Positions 46,301 to 55,422 are shown, counted from the first letter of the stretch. The stretch: 64,000 bases of DNA from Trichomonas vaginalis G3 (GCF_026262505.1 NC_067207.1:34502082-34566081); one strand, 5' to 3'. A program made the numbers and translations. The notes: generated from the letters alone by a model not told the origin.

Positions 46301-47787
46301 TTATGAATATAGTTTTTATTATTATTTTTTACTAAAGACACATTTTAAATATTTGATATTGGATTCTACTTATCATTCATATTGAGCAAAATCAATATTG
46401 TAAATTTTAAAATTCTTCTTAAAAACAGGGAAGTGCCTTTGTATATGACATTATAAAAAATAACTGCTATTAGTTTTAGCAAAGAACATTGTAAACGCCT
46501 AGATTTTACACAAATTGAAAACATTAACATTGAAAATTTTGCTGAGTAATATTAAAAGAGGACTACTAATGCGTAGAATATATTCTCATCAAGAGATTTT
46601 TGAAAAGCAAAAAAATCAATTCCGGAATGGAGAAGAAAAATTGGAGTTCAAACATTTAAAGGCAAGATAATATGTTAACATAAAGTATTGTGCAATATTC
46701 ATAAAACACTAGGTGCAATATTACGATTTTTGCCTGTAATCTGTTCATCTGCCACCAAAAATATGAAGGATATTCCTTGAAAAGGTTGTGTTTTATTAAA
46801 ACTAATAAATTCATTGATAATAAAGCAAGTTATCCATAGCAATTAGCATGGCAAAGAATTTCGAGGATTTGTTGCTCATTCATTTTTGAAACTAAAACAT
46901 CAGATTTATTAATACCTTTGTATCAAAGATATGATTTTTGAAAAATTTCAAGAATTAATTTGGAAACTTGGAATATCAGAGTTGTCTCTGGACATTAATA
47001 TTAAAGTATGTATTTTGTGATGTAATATCAGAATATCTTTTAATGTGATCTGAAAACGAATGCATTTGTACAGATCGCTCTGAAATTGCAAAAAAATTAT
47101 TGCATGGAAGCCATTAATAGAAAAAATTGAATTTTTCTTGGAAAGAAACATTTAGGCTTGTCAATGAAGCAAGAAAAGCTTCAATTTTTCAAAAATCAAT
47201 CTCTCCAACAGTTGATCGAAATGATCAAGGAGTTGAGCTGTGCACTAAGATAGACAAGAAAATGTCTTCTAAAGTGGAAATTTTCAGAGAGACCTAGGTC
47301 GCGCCTGCCCAGTTATCTCCTTAATTTCGTCCTTTCAAATTTCGTGGCAGTATCTCAATTTATTTTCTAATTTTAATGAGAAAATCCTATTAGCAATATA
47401 CTAAAGAGTATAAATGCCGGTAGACATATATTTTTTGAATAGTATCTGAAATAAAAAACCGATTTCTTAAGAAATTATTATCTGATAAAAAAATATTTAA
47501 ATAATGTTTCTTATAGTATATTGGGAACAATATATTACGGTATGAAGTTTTTGAAAGCATGATGATTTCCTATCAAAATAATAAATGTGTCATTTGTAGG
47601 TTCTTTTTAAATATTTGGAATAATTTTATTATAATAAATCAAATCTTAGTAATGACATCGTCCATTTAATGATTTGATAATTTGATATAATTCAAATTTG
47701 GCAAACCCAAATTTTAGCTAAAAGTGACAGGGGAAAAAAACGTTTAGTATTAAAAAAAAGACCGATGAGAGCTTCGTTCGAAATATA

Positions 47788-47849
47788 GAGGGAACTGAGA
47801 ATGCGCAACCATTCTCAGGGAATATTGGATGCTATTCCCGTTCCCTCTG
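47788..47849. repeat. Perfect three-way-junction (Y-shaped) palindrome
   Basis: Outer stem AGAGGGAAC (47788-47796) pairs with GTTCCCTCT (47841-47849). Enclosed without spare bases are two hairpins: TGAGAAT/ATTCTCA (47797-47803, 47812-47818) and GGGAAT/ATTCCC (47819-47824, 47835-47840). All 22 pairs match. Confidence 0.85.
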
Positions 47850-47890
47850 TATGGAAAATTGAGGTTTTCAAAGGGAGTTAAAATAATATC

Positions 47891-48480
47891 AAATTTATAC
47901 TAATTTACTTCAAAATACAAAAGTATTTGACAGCTAAAATTAGTTACTTTAGCAAGCCTATCAATACCCTTTTACGATTATTGTTACTTTTTCGAAATAA
48001 AAGTAAAAACAAATTTATACTAATTTACTTCAAAATACAAAAGTATTTGACAGCTAAAATTAGTTACTTTAGCAAGCCTATCAATACCCTTTTACGATTA
48101 TTGCTACTTTTTCGAAATAAAAGTAAAAACAAATTTATACTAATTTACTTCAAAATACAAAAGTATTTGACAGCTAAAATTAGTTACTTTAGCAAGCCTA
48201 TCAATACCCTTTTACGATTATTGTTACTTTTTCGAAATAAAAGTAAAAACAAATTTATACTAATTTACTTCAAAATACAAAAGTATTTGACAGCTAAAAT
48301 TAGTTACTTTAGCAAGCCTATCAATACCCTTTTACGATTATTGCTACTTTTTCGAAATAAAAGTAAAAACAAATTTATACTAATTTACTTCAAAATACAA
48401 AAGTATTTGACAGCTAAAATTAGTTACTTTAGCAAGCCTATCAATACCCTTTTACGATTATTGCTACTTTTTCGAAATAA
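47891..48480. repeat. Tandem array, 120-bp unit, about 5 copies
   Basis: Units start AAATTTATACTAATTTACTT at 47891, 48011, 48131, 48251 and 48371, exactly 120 bp apart and nearly identical. One site varies as T, C, T, C, C across the copies (ATTGTTAC or ATTGCTAC), which suggests duplication of a two-unit block. Because 120 is divisible by three, one frame (47927-48553) stays open through all units; I do not take it as a gene. Confidence 0.95.
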
Positions 48481-48583
48481 AATAAATTTATTATCAAAAA
48501 CCTTTTTTTTCTTAGTAAAAATAAACGAAATTTTTTACCTTATGAACTTTTGATGGAAATATGCAAATTTAAAATAATAAAGA

Positions 48584-48742
48584 AAGCCGCGAGCGAATCG
48601 AGCGGCTTAGGTCTAAGATTTTGATTCAAATCTTTGCTTATATTCCTTAAATTCTTTATGAAACTCGCAACAGTTCCATAAAAAATTTTAAATTCTAAAC
48701 TGTCGAAATTACCGATCGGTAATCACACCCTTCATGGGTGTG
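48584..48742. repeat. Cluster of short hairpins
   Basis: AAGCCGC/GCGGCTT (48584-48608), AGATTT/AAATCT (48616-48633), the palindrome ACCGATCGGT (48711-48720) and CACACCC/GGGTGTG (48724-48742). The first is markedly GC-rich in an AT-rich region. Confidence 0.6.
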
Positions 48743-49153
48743 TCACTTTTAGCTAAAATTCAAATTTTGAATTCAACTTTTGAATTTCACTTTACCAGAT
48801 TCAAGTTGATTTAAATGTACATATTTAATCAATAGCCATTTTCAAATTTACCTATATAAATTGAATTTGAGAAAAATACCATGAAAATATTGAAATATAA
48901 CTATAATTGTGCACTATTTATATCTTAAAATCAAGTATTCAAAATATCTTTTGATAATTCTTTTCAATTTTGAGAAGTTTATAAAATGAACGTTTGAATT
49001 TAACCTGAAAAAGGTTTTTGATCTACTAACTTTATAATATTGATATATGACTCATTTCCGACATACATAATTTGATGAGCATTATTATCCATTTTGCGGT
49101 TTGTCTGAAAAATTTCTGAAAAAAGAAGTTTGATTGGGCAGAGACATATCAGT

Positions 49154-49159
49154 TCATTT
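49154..49159 (+). promoter_or_regulatory. Initiator-like TCATTT
   Basis: TCATTT fits TCA-Py-(T/A), A+1 at 49156, 12 bases before the ATG at 49168, and supports that start. Confidence 0.5.
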
Positions 49160-49167
49160 TCTTCCAG

Positions 49168-49566
49168 ATGCTGAAGAACTCCGGCTACGAACAATTACTC
49201 TGCAGCAATGGCAACCAGTTCAAGTTGTCTGTTACTGCAGTCAACACAAATGGCTGCGCAAACCAAGGCACACTCAAGCTCTGCGTTGGCTCACAAAAGA
49301 ACTTCACAAAGAATGCTCAGGAATTCAAGGTTGGAGCAAAGCCACAGAGCACAGAGTATAACTTCCAGTACCAGAACCCACACCGCTCATCAATTGTTAT
49401 CGCTCTTTACAACAGAAAGAGTTTCTGGTCCGATAACAAGCAAATCGGCAAGGCAGAAATTACACTCGATAACTTCGACATCAATTCTTCTTGCACACGC
49501 GAAGTCCAGCTCGGAGAAAATGGCCCAAAGGTCATTCTTCAAGCCACAAGAAATGAGAACTTTTAA
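49168..49566 (+). CDS. Small C2-domain protein
   Basis: ATG 49168, 132 residues. The sequence has an eight-strand C2-like pattern (FKLSVTAVNTNG, QGTLKLCVG, EYNFQYQNPHRSSIVIALYNR, KQIGKAEITLDNFD, VILQATRN), but the usual Asp ligands for calcium are mostly absent. The order resembles a C2 domain of the kind in the copine 2.9 kb upstream. It is GC-richer than its surroundings, with orderly codon use, so it is likely expressed. It could be a short complete protein or the 3' remnant of a longer gene; upstream the same frame is closed after about 17 codons. Confidence 0.65.
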   Translation: MLKNSGYEQLLCSNGNQFKLSVTAVNTNGCANQGTLKLCVGSQKNFTKNAQEFKVGAKPQSTEYNFQYQNPHRSSIVIALYNRKSFWSDNKQIGKAEITLDNFDINSSCTREVQLGENGPKVILQATRNENF

Positions 49567-50034
49567 GTAGGAATTTTTCAATTCCTTCATGTATGAATAG
49601 AGGATAACTAAACTTTACTATTACCAATCTTCAAATTGTTTTTCCCAAAATCAAAGTTAAAAACAAAAATGATGATGAATTCTATCAATGCTGCCATCAA
49701 TTCCCTTTGAACAACCTTCGCATTTTCCAGCATTACAGTAGTATCGGCAGATATTCAATACATTTCGTTGTTTCTATGATTGGATACAAAAATATATCCA
49801 ATGTCAGAAGAAATTAATTCTATTCCAAACGATTTCGTATTACAATTGGTTTAGTATCAGACTACTTAATACAATCCATGCATAATTTGTTTAAATTATC
49901 AAATTACCCAATATGAAATTTTTCATTTTCTTTTAACTTTCTGAATAAATCCTTACAATAATAATTTCATTAATTGTATGTCTTCTAAATTTTTCATAGA
50001 AGTCTTTTAAAAGTTCTCTAATAATTTATATTTA
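49567..50034. other. AT-rich spacer, nothing found
   Basis: About 470 bases between the C2 gene and the convergent LRR-PP2C gene, with no coding frame or repeat of note. Confidence 0.5.
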
Positions 50035-52428
50035 TTATAAACAATCAACAACAATAACAGATATATTATCCGTAGAGCCTCTTTGGAATGCTCTATCACG
50101 TAATTTATAAGCTGTCGTAACAGCTGATTGATTTTCATTGCAAATTTTCAAACAATCTTCATTTGAAACGACGTCATAAAGTCCATCGCACCCGATTACA
50201 ATTCGGCTGACAATGTCCTTATCTATTTCCGTAAACTCAATAACCGACTCAATTCCGAGAACTGCGAAATCTCCGATTGCTCTTGCAACGGCGAGTCTTC
50301 CTTGTACTCTTCCCTTGGAAACGAACGATCCTTTCTCTCTGATTCTTTCGACTTCTGGTCTATATGTAGGTTTGTGGTCGTTTGAGAGCTGTCTTTGTGT
50401 TCCATCCTTGAGAATGGCAACGCATCTTGAATCTCCTATGTTTGCCACTTCAATTTTATCCTGGCCAACTCTCACTAAGCACATTGTTGAACCACCTAGG
50501 ACTTTCTTCTCTTTCAGCTCCCCAACGACTGAATCAACAGCCTGTGTTATTAATTCTCTAAATTCAGAGCCATTTTGTAAACTTTGTAAACGTTCATGAA
50601 TTCTTTGAGCGGAAAGGGACGAAACAATGTGTCCTCCGTGACCGTCAAAGATAGCATAAATGCCAATATTGCTATCTACGATCAGGGCGTCTTCCATTGT
50701 TCCTCTTTGGCCTTGCATATCAGCGTAGCCAACTTTACCCGTCATTGCTATTTTATTTACCGGGAAGTCGTTCGACATTATCAATTCCGTCTCATTTGAT
50801 ATGTCAATTTCTCTAAGTTTTGTATTGATTTGAGTGTTTAATATCAACTTTGCGCTTTTTATCCCAACAATATCAAGACAATCGAGTCTCTTAAATATTG
50901 TCAGATCTAAATCAAGGCAGAGGTTCTTGTTATGCGCAACTTTTATCGACATCAAATAATCATCGTCAACTTCGAATTCTTCAAGGTTATTATACGAGAA
51001 ATCTGCGAACGAAGCGCTGATATCTGACACAGTCTTAATATTGTTATGGCTCATATCAATAATTTCTGTACTTTTCAGATTTGGCACTTCTTCGATTTCG
51101 TTTCTCGACGCATACAAAAGCACGAGCGTTTCGATATCCGGTATCTTCTTTATTCTATTTCCGCTTACATCCAGCGTTGTCAGCTGTGGCAGAGTTGGCA
51201 GCTCTGTTAATAAGTTGTCACTGATTCTGAAAATTGTCAGTGATGGCGGTAGCTCTGGCACCTCTCTGATTTTATTACCAGAAAGGTTGAGAGATAGGAT
51301 TTTTGTATCTTGAAGCCCTTCGATTTTTTCGATTTCGTTCTCAGAGAGATCCAGAGTTTTAAGAGGCATCTTGAGCAGCTCTTTTGGGACTTCCTTGATG
51401 CAGTTGCATGGAAGACACAACTTCACTAAGACACTTGGCATTCTTGACAAGTCTATTTCTTTGATTCTGTTGAACCCCATCTCAAATGAGAATATTCGTA
51501 TGTTGTGGAAGTCTGGAATTACTTCCAATCTGTTGTTTTTGAGAATGGTGTTGCCGCACTTGATTTCTTCGCAATTTTCGATCAAATTGTTCTGTAAATA
51601 TATAAAATTGACTTCGTTCTTGAATGATTTGATGGAGGTAATGAGATTGAATGATAAGTTTATCTCTGTAGCATTCGAAATTTCGTAGAGAGAATCGTCA
51701 ATTTTTGAAATTTTGTTATTTGATGCAATAAGAGTAGAAAGAGTTGGTGGAACAGGTGGGATCTCCTCCAGTTCATTGTCTGATATTGATAAGCGTTCAA
51801 GTTTTGGAGCAAATTTTTGCAAATTCGGGAGATGTTTTAATTTGTTCATTTCAACAAGTAAAATCTTAAGAAAAGGGAATTCTAAATCGGGTAATTCTGT
51901 TAAATTATTGCCAACTATATTTAAGGTAGTTAATATTTCTCCAATTAAGTTAAATACGCTTATTTTGTTGAAAAATAGATCAGCTGTGATTAAGTTTGGC
52001 ATTCTTCCAGCAAATAATGTTAATAAATTGTTAGCTAATCCTAAAAATTGAAGGTCATTAAATTCAAAATCCCATTTTGTCAATTTATTCGATGATAATA
52101 CTAGTAGTTTGAGTGGTAATTGGGTAAATGATGGTGGGAATTCTGTTAGTCCATTGTTCTCGAGAGATAATTGTTCTAATTGAACGTACGTGTCGATGGC
52201 TGCTATCATGGATGGATTTAAATCTCCAAGTGAATTATTTGATAGATTTAAAGCTGTTAGTGATCGCAAATCATGCGGTAAATATTGTATTTTGTTTCCA
52301 GCAAAATCAATGACTTTAATAGGTGACATTGGAAGCAAACTTTTAGGAAGATATTGAAGCCCCTGACCTCTAGCACTGATTTTCTTATCGGTTGCTGTTG
52401 CCCATTCAGCAGAGGCTTCTATACCCAT
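50035..52428 (-). CDS. Leucine-rich-repeat PP2C-type protein phosphatase
   Basis: ATG 52428, 797 residues. Residues 40-540 hold about twenty leucine-rich repeats of 20-24 residues (LTALNLSNNSLGDLNPSM, LEQLSLENNGLTEFP and so on). From about 555 the PP2C domain follows: ADMQGQRGTMEDAL, YAIFDGHGGH, GGSTMCLVRV, VANIGDSRCVAI, AVARAIGDFAV, VIGCDGLYDVVSN and GSTDNISVIVV, so all metal-binding Asp motifs are present. The N-terminus MGIEASAEW suits N-myristoylation, so it may be at membranes. It is a Mg/Mn-dependent Ser/Thr phosphatase; the layout recalls PHLPP and the LRR-PP2C part of fungal adenylyl cyclase. Confidence 0.96.
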   Translation of the reverse strand: MGIEASAEWATATDKKISARGQGLQYLPKSLLPMSPIKVIDFAGNKIQYLPHDLRSLTALNLSNNSLGDLNPSMIAAIDTYVQLEQLSLENNGLTEFPPSFTQLPLKLLVLSSNKLTKWDFEFNDLQFLGLANNLLTLFAGRMPNLITADLFFNKISVFNLIGEILTTLNIVGNNLTELPDLEFPFLKILLVEMNKLKHLPNLQKFAPKLERLSISDNELEEIPPVPPTLSTLIASNNKISKIDDSLYEISNATEINLSFNLITSIKSFKNEVNFIYLQNNLIENCEEIKCGNTILKNNRLEVIPDFHNIRIFSFEMGFNRIKEIDLSRMPSVLVKLCLPCNCIKEVPKELLKMPLKTLDLSENEIEKIEGLQDTKILSLNLSGNKIREVPELPPSLTIFRISDNLLTELPTLPQLTTLDVSGNRIKKIPDIETLVLLYASRNEIEEVPNLKSTEIIDMSHNNIKTVSDISASFADFSYNNLEEFEVDDDYLMSIKVAHNKNLCLDLDLTIFKRLDCLDIVGIKSAKLILNTQINTKLREIDISNETELIMSNDFPVNKIAMTGKVGYADMQGQRGTMEDALIVDSNIGIYAIFDGHGGHIVSSLSAQRIHERLQSLQNGSEFRELITQAVDSVVGELKEKKVLGGSTMCLVRVGQDKIEVANIGDSRCVAILKDGTQRQLSNDHKPTYRPEVERIREKGSFVSKGRVQGRLAVARAIGDFAVLGIESVIEFTEIDKDIVSRIVIGCDGLYDVVSNEDCLKICNENQSAVTTAYKLRDRAFQRGSTDNISVIVVDCL

Positions 52429-52791
52429 TATGTCTTTTTGAAAATTTTCAAAATTTTCGGCAAAAAATCAATTTTAAGAATCAAATTATCAAAAAGTTTT
52501 GATGTTTTCATGAAATCAAAAAAAATTTGGAAAAAATAAAATCATATATATAATACTATTTTTAGTACCTATCATTGTTAACCTATTAAATTAGGTTTTA
52601 AGCGAATTTTTCAAAAATATATCATTGAATAAAAGGAAATAAATAGATTATATATATGCAATTATAATTGCAATCTTGAAAAATATATTTCTAGTTAAAG
52701 AAACAAAAACACAAGTGTTTTTATTTTAAAAAAATTCATGGTTAATTAAATAACAAACATGATGCATGATAAATAAGTAACCAAATACAAA
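52429..52791. other. AT-rich spacer
   Basis: About 360 bases between two minus-strand genes. Nothing beyond AT-rich sequence. It should include the LRR-PP2C promoter near 52440. Confidence 0.5.
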
Positions 52792-53433
52792 TTACTGATA
52801 CTGAGAGTAATTAGAAAATGCAAATGGCTGAACACTTTCAGAACGGAATCTCTGTGCTGGAATGCACTTTATTGTATTCGGTTGGTATTGGCCGTAGCCA
52901 GATTCGAAAACCGAAATCGGTGGAAGGATCGGCTTTTGTGCAAAGGAAGAAGAAATGTCAATATGGGCAACTGGAGATGGTAAAGCAATTGGATTAACTG
53001 GGCAGGCAGACCGAGTTCTTATGCGCTCAGGATGTCCAGGAACAATAGAATTATTGGCTGAAGTTGTTGATTTATTGAATTGATGTTTGACATAAGTATA
53101 CCAACGATTTTTGACATTGTTCTCACTTCTTCCATCGAAAAATTTAGAAATGGTAGTCCACTGAGGACCATGCTCGAGATATTTTTTCGCAAGAAGTTCA
53201 TCTTCTTCAGAAGACCAAGGGCCGTTTTTGTTTGACGGTGCAAGGTAGTTTACCCATCTATCTCTGCATTGCCGAGCCGTTCTTCCTGGAAGCTTTTCTG
53301 CAACAGCAATCCAGGTCTGAAATGGCTCATTGAACATGATATTCATCAGCATAGCATCTTCCTGAGGGCTGAATAACTTACGGACTTTCTTCTGTCTTTG
53401 AACTTTAAGTGTGGGATGATTATTTACTAGCAT
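52792..53433 (-). CDS. R2R3 Myb DNA-binding protein
   Basis: ATG 53433, 213 residues. Two Myb repeats: KLFSPQEDAMLMNIMF...WIAVAEKLPGRTARQCRDRW (about 18-65) and GPWSSEEDELLAKKYLEHG...WTTISKFFDGRSENNVKNRW (about 70-117). The remaining 95 residues are Pro/Ser/Gln rich. The repeats are near those of the gene at 38879-39436, especially GRTARQCRDR and NNVKNRW, but the tails are unrelated. Probably a sequence-specific transcription factor. Confidence 0.97.
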   Translation of the reverse strand: MLVNNHPTLKVQRQKKVRKLFSPQEDAMLMNIMFNEPFQTWIAVAEKLPGRTARQCRDRWVNYLAPSNKNGPWSSEEDELLAKKYLEHGPQWTTISKFFDGRSENNVKNRWYTYVKHQFNKSTTSANNSIVPGHPERIRTRSACPVNPIALPSPVAHIDISSSFAQKPILPPISVFESGYGQYQPNTIKCIPAQRFRSESVQPFAFSNYSQYQ

Positions 53434-53851
53434 TCACTTTGATTTGTGTAAATAAGTTATTTTTTTTAAGGGTGCGCACGAGAGGATCATGTAAACTTCA
53501 GAATTTAGAACCTTATTTTTAGGCATGATCTTGGCTACCTATTTAGGCTCGAAAAGCAAAAAATATCAAAAAATACAACTTGACTCCATTATGACCCTTT
53601 CATGGAGGTAGTTTTTATCCGCTAGTATTTTCCCTTTGAATCTCTTTACAATTCGAAATCAAATTCAAATCTCAGTAGAAGAAAGGAAGAATCGACTTAC
53701 TACGGTTGTAATACGAATAAATACATATATTTAATTATTTTTATTTACATAATAATTGTTTGAAGCTCATATTCCATCAAATTTTTAAATAAAAACATTC
53801 AAATGTTGAAAATGTTCATATATTTTAATAGGGTTTTGGCACTTTATTGAG

Positions 53852-53855
53852 GAAT
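53852..53855. repeat. Possible target duplication GAAT, left
   Basis: GAAT lies just outside the left end of the inverted-repeat element and recurs at 55419-55422 just outside its right end. Four bases could match by chance. Confidence 0.4.
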
Positions 53856-53878
53856 TGTTGCATGCTAAGTAGTGTCAA
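53856..53878 (+). repeat. Left 23-bp terminal inverted repeat
   Basis: Begins TGTTGCATGC and ends AGTGTCAA; exact reverse complement at 55396-55418. Confidence 0.9.
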
Positions 53879-54272
53879 CGATAGAAATTGAGAGCCTATT
53901 AATCGTCGAGGAAGTACGATTATTTTTTGGGCGAAAAAGTATCTTAAAATATGATTATTAATATGTTTTTAAAATAAAAAATTTGCAAGTTAATTTGAGA
54001 TTCTCATATAATTTTTTGAATGAAAAAAATAAATATAGTCTATATGAGTTTTTGAATAATCACACTTGAGATATATCTAAAAAATAATTAAAAATAGAGT
54101 TTGAGAAGACTTTTCAAGGTGTAATGAAAAGTGTGATATAGAAAATAATTATAGATATTTTAATTTTATATATTGTGCTAAGCATTATATTAAATTTTTT
54201 AGGAAAAACACTTTTCATAAGTATTCAATATTTGAAAATACGCTCCAAAAAAGAATAGATTCTTTTATATTC

Positions 54273-54353
54273 GCTTATATAAAAGGAGACTCTCTATCAG
54301 ATGCGAATGCCTGAATTCAGCACCTCTGATAGAGAGTTTCCTCTTATATAAGC
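54273..54353. repeat. Hairpin 1 (left arm)
   Basis: 81 bp; stem with CTCTCTATCAGA against TCTGATAGAGAG extended by GCTTATATAAAAGG/CCTCTTATATAAGC. Mirrored by hairpin 10. Confidence 0.88.
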
Positions 54354-54406
54354 AAATCTTTTTCATTCGTTTTTGTTAATATAAAAACATCAAAATCTAC
54401 CAATAT

Positions 54407-54467
54407 GAGAAATTAAACCCTGCGAGGCACCAGTCTAGAACTGGCACTTCGCAGGGTTGAATTTCTC
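54407..54467. repeat. Hairpin 2 (left arm)
   Basis: 61 bp; stem GAGAAATT.AACCCTGCGA against TCGCAGGGTT.AATTTCTC. Mirrored by hairpin 9. Confidence 0.88.
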
Positions 54468-54515
54468 TTGACAAAATACAATAATCAAATGCTCCAAAGT
54501 TTTCAAATTTTTATT

Positions 54516-54574
54516 AGGAATAGGAGCCTACAAAGCACTGATTATATATCAGTGCCTGGTAGGCTCCTATTCCT
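54516..54574. repeat. Hairpin 3 (unique)
   Basis: 59 bp; perfect 16-bp stem AGGAATAGGAGCCTAC with an inner stem GCACTGAT/ATCAGTGC. Confidence 0.9.
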
Positions 54575-54575
54575 T

Positions 54576-54639
54576 CTCTAAATGGGAGAAACTTTGTTTG
54601 AATAAGATAACATGCGAACAAAGTTTCTCCCATTTAGAG
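54576..54639. repeat. Hairpin 4 (unique)
   Basis: 64 bp; about 23-bp stem starting CTCTAAATGGGAGAAACTTT. It begins two bases after hairpin 3. Confidence 0.9.
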
Positions 54640-54640
54640 T

Positions 54641-54699
54641 GGGATTTGGAGGGTGGGAGGTACATAGATAGACTATGTATCTCTCACCCTCCAATTCCC
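54641..54699. repeat. Hairpin 5 (unique)
   Basis: 59 bp; stem GGGATTTGGAGGGTG against CACCCTCCAATTCCC with one mismatch, inner stem ACATAG/CTATGT. Confidence 0.88.
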
Positions 54700-54712
54700 T
54701 CGGGAAAGTTCG

Positions 54713-54752
54713 AAAACTTTGGTGCAATCAGCAACGATTGCACCAAAGTTTT
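54713..54752. repeat. Hairpin 6 (unique)
   Basis: 40 bp; perfect 17-bp stem AAAACTTTGGTGCAATC with a 6-base loop. Confidence 0.9.
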
Positions 54753-54763
54753 TGCGTTTAATT

Positions 54764-54826
54764 GAAGGAATTGCTCTTTATGATATATACAGTTACAATG
54801 CATATATCATAAGGAGCAATTCCTTC
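54764..54826. repeat. Hairpin 7 (unique)
   Basis: 63 bp; stem GAAGGAATTGCTC/GAGCAATTCCTTC continued by TTATGATATAT/ATATATCATAA with one mismatched pair. Confidence 0.9.
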
Positions 54827-54837
54827 CAGATATCTGG

Positions 54838-54878
54838 CAAACTTGCTCGCAATGGTTCACAATTGCGAACAAGTTTTG
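54838..54878. repeat. Hairpin 8 (unique)
   Basis: About 41 bp; stem CAAACTTGCTCGCAAT against ATTGCGAACAAGTTTTG with two mismatches. Preceded by the palindrome CCAGATATCTGG (54826-54837). Confidence 0.8.
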
Positions 54879-54889
54879 TCATTTGTCAA

Positions 54890-54950
54890 GAGAAATTCAA
54901 CCCTGCGAAGTGCCAGTTCTAGACTGGTGCCTCGCAGGGTTTAATTTCTC
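54890..54950. repeat. Hairpin 9 (right arm)
   Basis: 61 bp; inverted copy of hairpin 2, also a hairpin by itself. Confidence 0.88.
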
Positions 54951-55000
54951 ATATTGGTAGATTTTGATGTTTTTATATTAACAAAACGAATGAAAAAGAT

Positions 55001-55081
55001 GCTTATATAAGAGGAAACTCTCTATCAGAGGTGCTGAATTCAGGCATTCGCATCTGATAGAGAGTCTCCTTTTATATAAGC
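55001..55081. repeat. Hairpin 10 (right arm)
   Basis: 81 bp; inverted copy of hairpin 1. Confidence 0.88.
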
Positions 55082-55395
55082 GAATATAAAAGAATCTATT
55101 CTTTTTTGGAGCGTATTTTCAAATATTGAATACTTATGAAAAGTGTTATTTTCTAAAAATCTCAGAATATATTTACAATAGTAAAATAAATAAGATATTT
55201 AAATTTATTTTTAAATGCTTTTTTTTATAAGAGATTCTCAAAAGTTATATCAAAAGTCTGTTTTTTCTAAAATCTAATATCATAATCTATTTCTCATTTT
55301 AAGTACATCTTAATTCATTTTATTTTCTATATTTTTTCAATATTTTTGAGGGAATTGTGTTGCTTCCCCGACGATAAATTTGAGAGGTTTACACA

Positions 55396-55418
55396 TTGAC
55401 ACTACTTAGCATGCAACA
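55396..55418 (-). repeat. Right 23-bp terminal inverted repeat
   Basis: Ends TAGCATGCAACA; exact reverse complement of 53856-53878. Confidence 0.9.
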
Positions 55419-55422
55419 GAAT
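55419..55422. repeat. Possible target duplication GAAT, right
   Basis: Equals 53852-53855. Confidence 0.4.

Larger units (their letters stand above)
46301..49167. other. 2.9-kb AT-rich spacer with palindromes and a tandem array
   Basis: No gene recognised. The notable contents are a three-way-junction palindrome (47788-47849), a 120-bp tandem array (47891-48480), and short hairpins at 48584-48608, 48616-48633 and 48711-48742. The first 1.4 kb is plain AT-rich sequence. Confidence 0.7.
54190..54476 (+). repeat. Left long arm of the inverted repeat
   Basis: Matches the reverse complement of about 54880-55165 almost base for base, including the AAAACACTTTTCATAAGTAT and CGCTCCAAAAAAGAATAGAT stretches and two hairpins. 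Confidence 0.88.
54880..55165 (-). repeat. Right long arm of the inverted repeat
   Basis: Reverse complement of about 54190-54476. Small differences near hairpin 1/10 flanks, for example AAATCTTTTTCATTCGTTTT on the left, one base altered on the right. Confidence 0.88.
53856..55418. mobile_element. Inverted-repeat element carrying an array of hairpins (foldback/MITE-like)
   Basis: The ends are perfect 23-bp inverted repeats starting TGTTGCATGCTAAGTAGTG (53856-53878 and 55396-55418). Diverged but related sequence follows inside each end (AATCGTCGAGGAAG on the left, ATCGTCGGGGAAG on the right strand). Near-identical inverted arms lie at about 54190-54476 and 54880-55165. Between and within the arms are ten consecutive hairpins with different stems (listed separately). 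No coding frame longer than 67 codons, so it would be non-autonomous. I do not know a described family with this layout. Confidence 0.8.

Noticed and set aside
47927-48553. 208-codon open frame through the tandem array
   Set aside because: It is open only because the 120-bp unit is divisible by three; no promoter and a repetitive Ile/Leu/Lys product.
48584-48660. Possible tRNA-like cloverleaf starting GCCGCGAGCG
   Set aside because: Only two hairpins pair; no T-arm or matching acceptor end follows.
51713-52051. Plus-strand frames antisense to the LRR region
   Set aside because: Regular leucine-rich repeats leave open antisense frames; no domain in them.
54719-54922. 67-codon frame inside the hairpin element
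   Set aside because: Runs through several hairpins; translation shows no conserved pattern.
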